NCBI GenBank assembly: GCA_963715285.1
Contig: CAVQRU010000039.1
Location: forward strand, 25,701-89,700
DNA length: 64,000 nucleotides
Origin: Sva-07 sp963715285
Lineage (GTDB): Bacteria > Actinomycetota > Acidimicrobiia > Acidimicrobiales > Ilumatobacteraceae
Direction of reading: 5' to 3'
Under the pieces are notes generated by a model. It was not told where the DNA came from. It was given only the letters and a program-made list of their open reading frames with translations, and searched no databases. Every line of letters starts with the position of its first letter. Within the stretch, counting starts at the first letter, position 1. The position numbers were made by a program, and so were the translations under genes. This document shows positions 1 through 8,221 of this stretch, in pieces.

Positions 1-7
1 GATCGTC

Positions 8-619
8 GTGGTCGACTCCGAGCTCGGATCCGATGCCGCCGACCCGCACGGGGTCGATGCCGAACGGCTGTCGGTCATCCCGTCCGACGTCTCGGGTCTC
101 GACGGGCAGATGGCCGGGGTCGCGGGCGGGGCGTCGTTCGTGCTCTGTCGCCGCAGCGCCGGACTCAACCGACACGCGTCGCAGTGGGCACTCCCGGGTG
201 GCCGCCTCGACGCCGGCGAATCGCCCGTCGAGGCGGCGCTGCGCGAGACCGACGAGGAGGTCGGTGTGCGCTTCGAGGACTCCGCCGTGCTCGGCCTGCT
301 CGACGACTACGCCACTCGATCGGGGTACGTGATCACGCCGGTCGTCGTGTGGGGTGGAGCCGACGTTCATCTCGTCCCCGATCCGGCCGAGGTCCTCGCC
401 GCCTATCGCATCGGCCTCCACGAACTCACCCGCCCCGACTCACCGCGCTTCGTGTCGATCCCCGAGAGCGATCGTCCCGTCGTCCAGGTCCCGCTCGGCG
501 GCGACCTGATCCACGCGCCGACGGGCGCGGTGCTCATCCAGTTCCGGTGGGTCGCCCTCGACGGACGGGTCAACGAGCGCGTTCACGACTTCGAACAACC
601 GGTGTTCGCCTGGGGATGA
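8..619 (+). CDS. Nudix hydrolase, CoA-pyrophosphatase-like (5' end possibly cut by window)
   Basis: This protein is predicted to hydrolyse a nucleoside diphosphate linked to another moiety, in the manner of Nudix enzymes. A complete Nudix box is visible around residues 65-87 (G-x5-E-x7-R-E-T-x-E-E-x-G-V). The flanking region, with a W-x-L-P-G-G lead-in, resembles the CoA/NADH pyrophosphatase branch, but the specific substrate is inference. The frame stays open to the first base of the window, so the GTG at position 8 may be internal. A short intergenic stretch follows before the convergent dUTPase gene. Confidence 0.8.
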   Translation: MVDSELGSDAADPHGVDAERLSVIPSDVSGLDGQMAGVAGGASFVLCRRSAGLNRHASQWALPGGRLDAGESPVEAALRETDEEVGVRFEDSAVLGLLDDYATRSGYVITPVVVWGGADVHLVPDPAEVLAAYRIGLHELTRPDSPRFVSIPESDRPVVQVPLGGDLIHAPTGAVLIQFRWVALDGRVNERVHDFEQPVFAWG

Positions 620-728
620 CGCCCCCCGTCGCTTCGTTTGCGTGACGGTTTCGGTGGCCCGGGTCACCGAGAGCTCGACGCACAGTGGGGGTCGGTGCCG
701 GCAGAGGGGTCGACGCTCGAAGTGGGGG

Positions 729-1166
729 TCAGCGTCCGGAGTGGCCGAAGCCGCCACCGCGGTCGACGCCGTCGAGCGAGTCGACGACCTGCCACGCAAC
801 CGACTCGACGCGCTGGATGACCAGCTGGGCGATGCGGTCCCCGCGATGAACCTCGTAGTCGGCGTCGGGATCGGTGTTGATCAACACGACCTTGATCTCG
901 CCGCGGTAGGCGGCGTCGATCAGGCCGGGCCCGTTGACGACGCTGATGCCGTGCTTCACCGCCATCCCGCTGCGCGGCAGCACGAATCCGCCATGTCCCA
1001 TCGGGATGGCGATCGCGATGCCGGTGGGCACCAGCGCCCGCCCGCCGCCGGCGCCGAGTGTCGCTGACTCGCGGGCGTACAGGTCGAGTCCGGCGTCGCC
1101 GTCGTGGGCGTACTCCGGCAACGGCAGTTCGGGGTCGAGTTGGACAATCGGTACCGGCAGGCTCAC
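729..1166 (-). CDS. dut: dUTP diphosphatase
   Basis: The enzyme converts dUTP to dUMP and pyrophosphate, keeping uracil out of DNA and feeding thymidylate synthesis. At 145 residues it has the size of the trimeric dUTPase family. All five family motifs are visible: DAGLDLYA near the N-terminus, PRSGMAVKHGI, the GLIDAAYRGEIKV substrate loop, RGDRIAQL, and the C-terminal glycine-rich GGFGHSGR lid. The start is GTG at 1166. A TACGAT box lies 7 nt upstream and there is no Shine-Dalgarno sequence, which points to a leaderless mRNA. The gene is converged upon by the Nudix gene. Confidence 0.95.
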   Translation of the reverse strand: MSLPVPIVQLDPELPLPEYAHDGDAGLDLYARESATLGAGGGRALVPTGIAIAIPMGHGGFVLPRSGMAVKHGISVVNGPGLIDAAYRGEIKVVLINTDPDADYEVHRGDRIAQLVIQRVESVAWQVVDSLDGVDRGGGFGHSGR

Positions 1167-1173
1167 CCCACCG

Positions 1174-1179
1174 ATCGTA
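1174..1179 (-). promoter_or_regulatory. -10 box TACGAT of dut, leaderless type
   Basis: The minus strand carries TACGAT seven bases before the dut GTG. The spacing places the transcription start at or next to the start codon. It matches the TANNNT pattern found before many other starts in this window. Confidence 0.55.
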
Positions 1180-1183
1180 GGTG

Positions 1184-1212
1184 TTGCAGCAGGGGTCTGA
1201 CCCCTGCTGCAA
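1184..1212. terminator. Perfect hairpin, likely terminator of the TelA/VWA operon
   Basis: A 14-base arm and its exact reverse complement are separated by one base, giving a very stable GC-rich hairpin. It directly follows the stop of the minus-strand gene ending at 1213 and precedes the dut promoter. There is no U-tract, which is usual in actinobacteria. Its centre, GGGGTCTGACCCC, recurs nearly unchanged in the hairpin at 41228-41259. Confidence 0.6.
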
Positions 1213-1620
1213 TCAGTCGAGGGTGATGATCGTCCAGTCGGTGAGTGCGGTCGTGTCGCACGACGTGGAGGTGGTGATCAGGATCCGTTCGTCGGCGGTG
1301 CTCGCATCGGCGAACTGGTCGATGCCGACGAGCGAGCAGGGCCCGAACGCCTGGAAGCCGCCGAGGACGAGTTCGTCCTGCCAGCTGTGCACGAGCACGC
1401 TGCCACCTCGGTCGCGCACGGTGGCGAGCGCGAACTCGCTGCGGTCACGGTCGTCGATGCGATCGAGTTCGCGTCGCACCTCGGGCTCTTTCGCCTCCAT
1501 GAAGAACGACGTGTCGACGACCACGAAGACCTGCTCGGTCTCGCGCAGCAACGACGCGATCAGCGCGTAGCCGCCGAACACCACGGCGACCACCGCGATC
1601 CAGATCGCGAGGGGTTTCAC
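1213..1620 (-). CDS. Small membrane-anchored protein of the TelA/VWA operon
   Basis: The product is 135 residues with one hydrophobic N-terminal segment (about residues 4-25), so it is probably a membrane-anchored protein with most of its chain on one side. No family is recognised. It is the last gene of the minus-strand cluster (coiled-coil protein, TelA, VWA lipoprotein, this gene), lying 33 bases after the VWA stop codon and just before a strong hairpin. A GTG start is used, with a weak AGGTG upstream. Two cysteines in the C-terminal half could form a disulfide if the domain is extracytoplasmic; that is speculation. Confidence 0.7.
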   Translation of the reverse strand: MKPLAIWIAVVAVVFGGYALIASLLRETEQVFVVVDTSFFMEAKEPEVRRELDRIDDRDRSEFALATVRDRGGSVLVHSWQDELVLGGFQAFGPCSLVGIDQFADASTADERILITTSTSCDTTALTDWTIITLD

Positions 1621-1653
1621 GGGCTGGGCACCTGGGCGTGGCTCACGGACTCG

Positions 1654-3384
1654 TCAGCCACCGGCGTTGAACAGGGCGGCGATCTTGAACTCGACGTCTT
1701 CCTCGCTGGCGTCGATGCTCGCAGCCTCGACGAGCGACGACACCCGATCGAGTTCGTCGAGGTCGGCCTCGAAGCCGACGGTGTAGACCGGGATCCGAAG
1801 ACCCTCGATCACGTTGTCGACGTCGCCGAACTGGAGTCCGTCGGTGGTCTCGCCGTCGGTGAGGACGACCAGGATCGGCTTGATCTCCGGATTCGCGGCC
1901 CGCTGCTCCTCGAGCATCTGCAGGCCCAGCACGATGCCGTCGTACATTGCCGTGCCCCCGCCCGGCGCCAGGTCCTCGGCGATCGCGGCGTAGCGCGCCT
2001 GCTGGTTCAAGTCGAACTCGGCGATCGGGAGGCGCTTCATCGCCGTGTCGTTGAATTCGACGACGCCGACCTCGGTCGTCGGCTTGATGAACTCCCGGGC
2101 CGACTGCATCGCCGTGCGCACCGATTGGATCCGTGTGCCCTCCATCGACCCGCTGACGTCGACGACGAAGACGGTGGCGACCGGTCGGCCGCCGTCCTTC
2201 TTGTCCTTCCAGACGTTCTGCACCTCGATCAGGGTCGAGCCGGACGGCACGTCGACGGTCGCGGTGTACGGCGGTGGGTCGAAGCCGTACTCGACGGCGA
2301 GTTCCTGGAACTCGGGCCGGGCCGCGAAGTCGGCGAACACCTGCAGGGTCTCCTGTCGGGCCGCCGAGAGATCACCGACGGCGGCGAGCGGGTTGTCGTG
2401 CGGCACACCGAAGGGGATGAACTCGAATCCGGACTGGAGCGACTCGGTGTTGGTGAACGTCTGCCACTCCATCACGAACGTGTCGAGCGTGCCGGTGTCG
2501 TTCTCGACCGAGTCGCGCATCTGCAGCGTCGTGAGCGCCACGAACGGCACCTGGCGCTGGAACTGTTCGAACACGCTGGCCACGTCCGGTGACGTGAGAC
2601 GCGCGGGATCGCCCTCGGCGATCGTGTCGAGCACGGTGAGCAGGAAGTTGAGGCCTGTGCTGGACGCGAACGGGTCGGTGTAGCCCATCACGAGGTCGCC
2701 GGCGATCACCGCGTCGACGAGGTTCGCAGCGCTGAGTTCCCCGTAGGTGGCGCGCAGCTCCTCGGCGGTCTCGTCCTTCATCACGATGCCCGCGACGTTG
2801 TCGACCGTGTTCGGCGTGACCTCGGTCATCGTTTCGAACTCGCCGGCCATCTCGATCCACAGTTGGCTCGACGGCGTGAATCCGTCCGGCAGCTCCTGGC
2901 CACGGGCGATGAACTGGTAGCCGGTTCCCGACGCGATGCTGCGCAGGTCGACGCCGGCGACGCTGCCATCCGACAGCGTGATGCCGGCATCGTTGAACTT
3001 CTCGGCGACCTCGGTCATCCAGCCGTCGGTGGTGCCGAGTTCACCGGACTTCTCCGTCGACGACCAGATCTCGACGACGGTGTCCGCGCTCGCCGGCGCC
3101 TGCACACGGATCGGGAACTCGGTGATCGGCGGCAGCGTGTCGGCGAGGTTGGCGCCCGTGGGCGGCGGGATCGACGCGGTGCGACCGATCGGGTTGTCGA
3201 CCCAGCCGATGTCGTCGGCGAGTGCGGCGAGCTGGTCGGCAGCGGTCGCCTGATCGAGTGGTTCGCTGCTCTCTTCCCCGACACCGCATGCCGCGGCCAC
3301 GAGTGCGAACGCGGTTGCGGCGATCGCCAAGCGGCCAACCGTGGATCGTGACGTGTGCGCTCGTGTGCGTCGCTGCACCGTCAT
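1654..3384 (-). CDS. Lipoprotein with solute-binding-like region and C-terminal VWA domain
   Basis: This is a 576-residue secreted lipoprotein. A signal peptide ends in the lipobox VAAAC with the lipidated cysteine at residue 33. Residues about 60-390 resemble extracellular solute-binding proteins. Residues about 405-576 form a von Willebrand A domain with the metal-site motif D409-x-S411-x-S413, plus the downstream threonine and LTDGE aspartate. A VWA metal site normally binds a divalent cation and a protein partner. The ATG overlaps the stop of the upstream TelA-type gene by four bases (ATGA), so the two are translationally coupled. Its role is probably surface sensing or scaffolding; the ligand is unknown. 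Confidence 0.85.
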   Translation of the reverse strand: MTVQRRTRAHTSRSTVGRLAIAATAFALVAAACGVGEESSEPLDQATAADQLAALADDIGWVDNPIGRTASIPPPTGANLADTLPPITEFPIRVQAPASADTVVEIWSSTEKSGELGTTDGWMTEVAEKFNDAGITLSDGSVAGVDLRSIASGTGYQFIARGQELPDGFTPSSQLWIEMAGEFETMTEVTPNTVDNVAGIVMKDETAEELRATYGELSAANLVDAVIAGDLVMGYTDPFASSTGLNFLLTVLDTIAEGDPARLTSPDVASVFEQFQRQVPFVALTTLQMRDSVENDTGTLDTFVMEWQTFTNTESLQSGFEFIPFGVPHDNPLAAVGDLSAARQETLQVFADFAARPEFQELAVEYGFDPPPYTATVDVPSGSTLIEVQNVWKDKKDGGRPVATVFVVDVSGSMEGTRIQSVRTAMQSAREFIKPTTEVGVVEFNDTAMKRLPIAEFDLNQQARYAAIAEDLAPGGGTAMYDGIVLGLQMLEEQRAANPEIKPILVVLTDGETTDGLQFGDVDNVIEGLRIPVYTVGFEADLDELDRVSSLVEAASIDASEEDVEFKIAALFNAGG

Positions 3385-4616
3385 TCGGTCTCCTTCGCCG
3401 TGATCTCACCGACGTCGATCGTGGCGTCGGACTCCTGGATCCGGGTGGACGCCGTCCGGCCACGCTCCATGTTCTCGATGGCCGTCTCGCTCTCCGCGGT
3501 GAGCTGGTCGAGCTCGAGAATCGTGCCCGCCATCGTCGGCAGTGCTTCGCGTCGGTAGCGGGAGATCTCGTCGAGTGCGGTGTCGATGTCGGCGAAGGCC
3601 GAGCGCAGCGCCTCCATGTCGAGCATCGTGCTCGACGCCTGTTGATGGATCGCGGTGCCCTGCGTCTTCAGGCGTTCGGCGGTGCCGGCGATCATCGCGG
3701 ACGTGGTGGTGTTGATCGCCTCGATCTTGTCGAGGACGATCTTCTGGTGGGCGAGGGCGAGGGCCACGGTGACCGCCACCTGCAGCGCGCTGACCGTGAC
3801 GTCGATCGCACGATCGACACCGCGGATCAGCTCCCGGTTGTTGCGGATGATGATCTCGATCGCGAGCACGCCCTGCTGGTTGACGGCGAGCTGCTGCTGG
3901 AGATCGAGCGTTCGCTGGCGCAGCGAGAACAGGATGTCCTCCTCGACGAACTGGCGTCGTGGGTCGTCGGCGGTGATCTCGGTGGCGAGCTTGTCGACCA
4001 CGGAGGCATCGAGCGCCTGCGCCAACGCGATCTGGTCGGCCAACAGGTGTGTCAACTCGCGCATCTGCTTCTGGTCGTCGCCGAGGGTGACGTTGTCGCG
4101 CTTGAGCTGGTCGCGGCCCTTCTCGAGCGACTTGACGATCGAGTCGATCTGGGTCTGCGAGCTCTCGTAGCGCATGAAGTAGCGCTTGAGCGGGGTGCCG
4201 ACGCCGGGGATCCTGCCGACGGCGCGGGTGAACCAGCCTGCGTCGGTGTCGAGGCCGGAGGGGTCGAGCTTCTCCACCTCGATGCGAAGGTCCGACAGCG
4301 ACTTGGCGACCTCTCCTCCGTCTTCGGTGCCGTGGGAGATCTCCTTCAGCGGCGCCTGCAGCATCCGGCTGCGGGTGGCCGACCGCTGTTGGAGGTCGCG
4401 GCCCATCGAGTCGACCGCGTCGCGCGCTGCGGTTCGGGCCTCGTCGTTCGTGGGGTCGATCGAGAGCAACTGCTCGACCTGCGCGTCGGCCTGTGCGCGC
4501 AGTTCGTCGGTCGGCTCGGGCTCGGGCAGGACGAGTTCCGCCTTGGTCTCGGGAACGTCCAGGGAGAGGTTCAACACGGGCGCGGTCGCGGTGCTGGTGC
4601 GTGGAACTTCGGTCAT
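3381..4616 (-). CDS. TelA-family (toxic anion resistance) protein
   Basis: The 411-residue protein matches the TelA/KlaA family, which is linked to tellurite and other stress resistance without a known enzymatic activity. It is soluble, rich in long helices and predicted coiled coils, with the typical central stretch of Q-, L- and E-rich heptads. In the ter-type stress systems described by Aravind and colleagues, TelA is encoded beside VWA proteins, as here. A GAAAGG ribosome site lies 10 bases before the ATG. It overlaps the VWA lipoprotein start by four bases and follows the coiled-coil membrane protein by 52 bases. Confidence 0.85.
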   Translation of the reverse strand: MTEVPRTSTATAPVLNLSLDVPETKAELVLPEPEPTDELRAQADAQVEQLLSIDPTNDEARTAARDAVDSMGRDLQQRSATRSRMLQAPLKEISHGTEDGGEVAKSLSDLRIEVEKLDPSGLDTDAGWFTRAVGRIPGVGTPLKRYFMRYESSQTQIDSIVKSLEKGRDQLKRDNVTLGDDQKQMRELTHLLADQIALAQALDASVVDKLATEITADDPRRQFVEEDILFSLRQRTLDLQQQLAVNQQGVLAIEIIIRNNRELIRGVDRAIDVTVSALQVAVTVALALAHQKIVLDKIEAINTTTSAMIAGTAERLKTQGTAIHQQASSTMLDMEALRSAFADIDTALDEISRYRREALPTMAGTILELDQLTAESETAIENMERGRTASTRIQESDATIDVGEITAKETE

Positions 4617-4668
4617 GTCGGTGGGCCTTTCGGGTCGTTCGTGCTCGGGCGGTCCGTGCTCGAGCGGT

Positions 4669-5421
4669 TCATGCGTACTTGGCGGCGCGGTCGGCGAGTT
4701 CTTCCAGCGCGGCCATCGCCGCCTCGGCGTCCTCGGGTTGCTTGCCGATCGGCACGTCGGCGAGCGCCGTCGTGGTGCGGTCGAGCGCTGTCAGCGCGGA
4801 CTCGTTCTGGGCGAGGAGCTGAGCGATCCGGCGACGCTGGGTGGCGCGCAGATCGCGTCGCCGTTCGAGCGTGTCGCGTTCACGGGTGGCGGAGTCGACG
4901 TCGCTGTCGTCGTCGGCGAGTTCGGCGAGGCGACGATCGATGTAGGTCTCGTCGATCGTGCTGATGCTCTCGTAGGCGACGGCCACTTCGTGCAGGTTGT
5001 CGAGCGCCGACGCGAACACCTGCTGCGACGTCGACAGGTAGCGGGCGTAGGTGAGCTCTCCGGCGTCGAGGCGACGGGTGAGCACGTTGATCAGGCTCTG
5101 GCGCTTCGACAGCAGGGCGTCGAGTTGCTCGGTGGGCTGGGTGTCGGCGAGCGGTGCCAGCTCGGCACGCAGCGCCGCGATCTCGGCCGGGTCGACCTCC
5201 TCGACACGAGGGACCTCGAATTGCAGCTTCGCCAGTGTCCCCGTGGCCGACATCGTGAACGGCCAGGCAACGGCCGCCACGAGCGCCAGGACGATCAGGA
5301 TCACGACGAGGACGCCCGGCGGGTCGAGCACGGTGAGCACGAGCCACACGGTGGCGCCGAGCACGACGGCCGCGATCCAGGTGGGCGGGTAGCTGATGAC
5401 GGAACGCCACCAGCTCTTCAT
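4669..5421 (-). CDS. Two-helix membrane protein with long coiled coil
   Basis: The 250-residue product has two adjacent membrane segments near the N-terminus (about residues 16-35 and 37-57). A charged, Leu- and Ala-rich helical region follows to the end, consistent with a cytoplasmic coiled coil. No enzyme motif is seen. It is the first gene of the operon leading to the TelA protein and the VWA lipoprotein, so it may anchor TelA to the membrane; that is inference. It resembles the 5-bromo-4-chloroindolyl phosphate hydrolysis (XpaC-like) neighbours often found with TelA, but the match is too weak to assign. Confidence 0.7.
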   Translation of the reverse strand: MKSWWRSVISYPPTWIAAVVLGATVWLVLTVLDPPGVLVVILIVLALVAAVAWPFTMSATGTLAKLQFEVPRVEEVDPAEIAALRAELAPLADTQPTEQLDALLSKRQSLINVLTRRLDAGELTYARYLSTSQQVFASALDNLHEVAVAYESISTIDETYIDRRLAELADDDSDVDSATRERDTLERRRDLRATQRRRIAQLLAQNESALTALDRTTTALADVPIGKQPEDAEAAMAALEELADRAAKYA

Positions 5422-5523
5422 CGCGCCTCGCAGGGGCTCGTCATGTACACGGCACCGTCACGATACCGGCCCGGGAGCATCGGATGACCCCGACCCACCG
5501 TCGCCGCCGAATCGGCGGTTGGC

Positions 5524-5529
5524 TACCGT
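5524..5529 (+). promoter_or_regulatory. -10 box TACCGT before the DUF2817 gene
   Basis: TACCGT lies 8 bases before the ATG at 5538 with no ribosome-binding site between them. This supports a leaderless transcript and decides the start against the in-frame ATG at 5484. Confidence 0.5.
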
Positions 5530-5537
5530 CGTTGCCG

Positions 5538-6650
5538 ATGGTGCGTCCCGACCGGTTCCCGCTCACCTACGACGAGTGCCGGGATCGGTTCCGGTGGACC
5601 GTTCGTCGAGCAGGCCTCGGGTTCGACGCGTTCCCGATCACCGCCCGCGGCGAGCACGGCCAGGAACTCACGATCGACGTGACGGCGTTCGGGGCGCCTC
5701 GCCCTCGGCGCGCCGTGTTGGTGCTCGCCGGTGTGCACGGAGACGAGGGCTTCTCGTCGTCGACGCTGATGTGCGACGCCATCGATCGGTGGGTGAGCGA
5801 CGGCGTCGACGGCGAGATCGCCGACGACGCGACGGTGGTGATGATCCACGGCGTGAACCCATGGGGGATGAGCCACTGGCGGCGTCAGAACGAGTCGAAC
5901 GTCGACCTCAACCGCAACTGGGGTCGCGACGAATGGGTCGAGGTGCCGTCGAACCCGGGCTACATCGCGTTGCATCGCACACTGGTCCCGGGCGGCGCTG
6001 AGCCGCCGTCGCCCGAGTCGCTGCTCGACGTGACGCGAGCGATGGTCGAGGAGTTCGGCTACCAGTGGGTGAAGTCGGCCGTCAGCGCAGGTCAGTACAG
6101 CAACCCCGACGGTCTCTACTTTGGTGGCGATCGCACGGAGGAGTCGAATCTCCGCGTCGCCGAGATCGTGGCGCCGCGACTCGCCGGCGCCGAGGAGGTG
6201 CTGGTGGTCGATCTCCACACCGGCCACGGGGCGCCAGGCACGTACACGCTGCTGTCGCACGTGAGCGAATCCCATCCGGACGACGTGTGGCTCCGGCGGG
6301 TGTTCGATGCCGAGCGAATCGAGTGCACGTCGGCGTCCGACGCCACCACCGGACCGAAGCACGGCCAGATCGCGAGCGGCCTCGCAGCGTTGGTGTCGAG
6401 CGCCGCATGGCGGACGGTCACCATGGAGCTCGGCACGATCTCCGATACGCGCATGATCGTCAACGAACGTGCCGAGCACTGGGTCCACTTCCACGGCGAT
6501 CGCTCGAACCCCGACCACGCACGCATCGTGTGGGACCACCGCTGCGGCTCGACCCCCGACGACCCCGAGTGGGAACGCAGCGCCAGAGCCCACGGCATCG
6601 AGGTCCTCGACGCGGCCCGCGGGACGCTGACGGGTGCAGCAGTACTCTGA
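5538..6650 (+). CDS. DUF2817 zinc-dependent M14-like carboxypeptidase
   Basis: The 370-residue protein belongs to the DUF2817 branch of M14-type metallopeptidases. Zinc-binding residues are visible as H67 and E70 in GVHGDEG and H227 in VDLHTGHG. The substrate-binding VDLNRNW segment (near residues 122-128) and a late MELGT glutamate complete the catalytic set. No signal peptide is seen, so it is probably cytoplasmic. Carboxypeptidase or amidase action on a peptide or acyl-amino acid is inferred from the family; the true substrate is unknown. An ATG at 5484 would add 18 residues, but the promoter spacing favours 5538. Confidence 0.85.
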   Translation: MVRPDRFPLTYDECRDRFRWTVRRAGLGFDAFPITARGEHGQELTIDVTAFGAPRPRRAVLVLAGVHGDEGFSSSTLMCDAIDRWVSDGVDGEIADDATVVMIHGVNPWGMSHWRRQNESNVDLNRNWGRDEWVEVPSNPGYIALHRTLVPGGAEPPSPESLLDVTRAMVEEFGYQWVKSAVSAGQYSNPDGLYFGGDRTEESNLRVAEIVAPRLAGAEEVLVVDLHTGHGAPGTYTLLSHVSESHPDDVWLRRVFDAERIECTSASDATTGPKHGQIASGLAALVSSAAWRTVTMELGTISDTRMIVNERAEHWVHFHGDRSNPDHARIVWDHRCGSTPDDPEWERSARAHGIEVLDAARGTLTGAAVL

Positions 6651-6700
6651 TCTCGGCATCGTCCAGTAGGGTCGTCCTCCAACTCACAAGGAGGTCCACC

Positions 6701-6874
6701 ATGGGACTGTTCGATTCCATCAAGTCCAAGTTCGGCGGCAACAAGACGCAGGTCAAGCAGGGCATCGACAAGGCCGCTGATGTCGTCGGCGACAAGGCCG
6801 GTGCTCACGCCGACAAGGTGCAGCAGGGCGCAGAGGTGGCCAAGGACGCCGTCGACAAGCTCCCCGACGCCTGA
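6701..6874 (+). CDS. Small antitoxin-like protein (Rv0909/MT0933-type)
   Basis: The 57-residue product opens with MGLFDSIKSKF and continues with short amphipathic helices rich in Lys, Ala and Val. This pattern is shared with the Rv0909-type antitoxin family and with CsbD-like stress proteins. No toxin gene sits next to it, so a toxin-antitoxin role is doubtful here. A strong AAGGAGG (6688-6694) lies six bases before the ATG, and a TAGGGT box at 6667-6672 could serve as its promoter. A hairpin follows the stop codon. Confidence 0.75.
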   Translation: MGLFDSIKSKFGGNKTQVKQGIDKAADVVGDKAGAHADKVQQGAEVAKDAVDKLPDA

Positions 6875-6876
6875 GC

Positions 6877-6903
6877 CTCGACGGGCACGGCGCCCGGGTC
6901 GAG
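6877..6903. terminator. Possible hairpin terminator after the small antitoxin-like gene
   Basis: CTCGAC and GGGC segments pair with GCCC and GTCGAG, leaving a two-base bulge. The element lies between the stop at 6874 and the selA promoter. No U-tract follows. Confidence 0.35.
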
Positions 6904-6906
6904 TCG

Positions 6907-6912
6907 TAGGCT
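6907..6912 (+). promoter_or_regulatory. -10 box TAGGCT of selA-selB
   Basis: TAGGCT ends seven bases before the selA ATG, with no Shine-Dalgarno sequence in between. It fits the leaderless pattern and would drive selA and selB together. Confidence 0.5.
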
Positions 6913-6919
6913 CGGCCCG

Positions 6920-8221
6920 ATGAGTGCATCGACGGACGACGTGGGGCGGCCACCGTCGGTCGATGCGCTCGCCCGATCACTCGCGCTCACGGGGCTGCCG
7001 CACCCGATCCTCGTCGACATCGCTCGCGAGTCGATCGAGGCAGCCGACGTCGAATCAGCGCTGTCGCGGGCGCAGGCGTTCCGCCGCTCGCTCTTGACGC
7101 CGGTGGTCAACGCCACCGGCGTGCTCCTGCACACCAATCTCGGTCGAGCGCCCCTCCGTCACCACCAGGAGGCCGCGGCGCAGACCATCGAGTTCGATCT
7201 CGATTCCGGACGCCGGGGTTCTCGACAACGGGCGGTGGGACAGTTGCTCGCGCGGCTGTGCGGATCCGAGTCGGCGATGGTCGTCAACAACAACGCCGCC
7301 GCTGTCCTGCTGGTCCTGGCGGCACTGGGTGCCGGCCGTGACGTTCCGGTGAGCCGCGGGGAGAGCGTCGAGATCGGCGGCTCGTTCCGGGTTCCCGACG
7401 TGATGGAGCAGTCCGGTGCCCGTCTCGTCGACGTCGGCACCACGAACCGGACCCGGCTCGCCGACTATCGGCGGGCGATCGACCGGCCCGGCGCCGACGT
7501 GGCGATGGTGCTCAAGGTGCATCCCAGCAACTATCGGGTCGAGGGGTTCGTCGAGGAGACGTCGGTCGCCGAACTGTCGACGCTGGGCGTCCCGGTCGTC
7601 GCCGACATCGGGAGCGGGCTGATCGACGCCACGTGCCCCTGGCTCCCCGGCGCGCCGCCTGCCTGGTTGGCGGGCGAGCCGGCAGCTCGCCAGGCGCTGG
7701 CGGACGGCGCGGCGCTCGTGACGTTCAGCGGCGACAAGCTCTTCGGTGGTCCACAGGCCGGGATCATCGCCGGCCGCGCCGATCTCGTCGACGCATGCCT
7801 GCACCACCCGCTCGCCCGCGCACTCCGACCGGGTGGGCTCGTCCTCGCCGCGATGCAGGAGACGGCGCTGACCTATCTCGACAAGCGGGCGAGCGTCGAC
7901 GTGCCGTTCTGGGCGATGGTGGCCGCACCGGTCGCCGACCTCCGACGACGCGCCGAGGCGGTCGTCGCCGCCGTCGCCGACGTGCATCCCACCGTGCGGG
8001 CCACGGCGATGGATGCGTTGCCCGGAGCAGGATCTGCGCCCGGCATCACGATGCCCTCGTACGGCGTCGAACTCGACGGTGACCATCTCCGCGCGCTGCG
8101 AGATCACGCGACCCCCGTGATCGCCCGGTCGCGAGACGACCGCACGATGCTCGATCTGCGTTCGGTGTTCCCGCACGACGACCCGGTCGTCGTGGCCGCC
8201 CTGCGAGCCACCGTGTCGTGA
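6920..8221 (+). CDS. selA: L-seryl-tRNA(Sec) selenium transferase
   Basis: SelA converts seryl-tRNA(Sec) to selenocysteinyl-tRNA(Sec) using selenophosphate and pyridoxal phosphate. The 433-residue protein has the family length. The PLP-binding lysine is K273 in the FSGDKLFGGPQAG motif, and the N-terminal VNATGVLLHTNLGRAPL signature is clear. The stop codon overlaps the selB start by four bases (GTGA), so the two are translationally coupled. Neither selD nor a tRNA-Sec gene is visible in the window. Confidence 0.97.
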   Translation: MSASTDDVGRPPSVDALARSLALTGLPHPILVDIARESIEAADVESALSRAQAFRRSLLTPVVNATGVLLHTNLGRAPLRHHQEAAAQTIEFDLDSGRRGSRQRAVGQLLARLCGSESAMVVNNNAAAVLLVLAALGAGRDVPVSRGESVEIGGSFRVPDVMEQSGARLVDVGTTNRTRLADYRRAIDRPGADVAMVLKVHPSNYRVEGFVEETSVAELSTLGVPVVADIGSGLIDATCPWLPGAPPAWLAGEPAARQALADGAALVTFSGDKLFGGPQAGIIAGRADLVDACLHHPLARALRPGGLVLAAMQETALTYLDKRASVDVPFWAMVAAPVADLRRRAEAVVAAVADVHPTVRATAMDALPGAGSAPGITMPSYGVELDGDHLRALRDHATPVIARSRDDRTMLDLRSVFPHDDPVVVAALRATVS

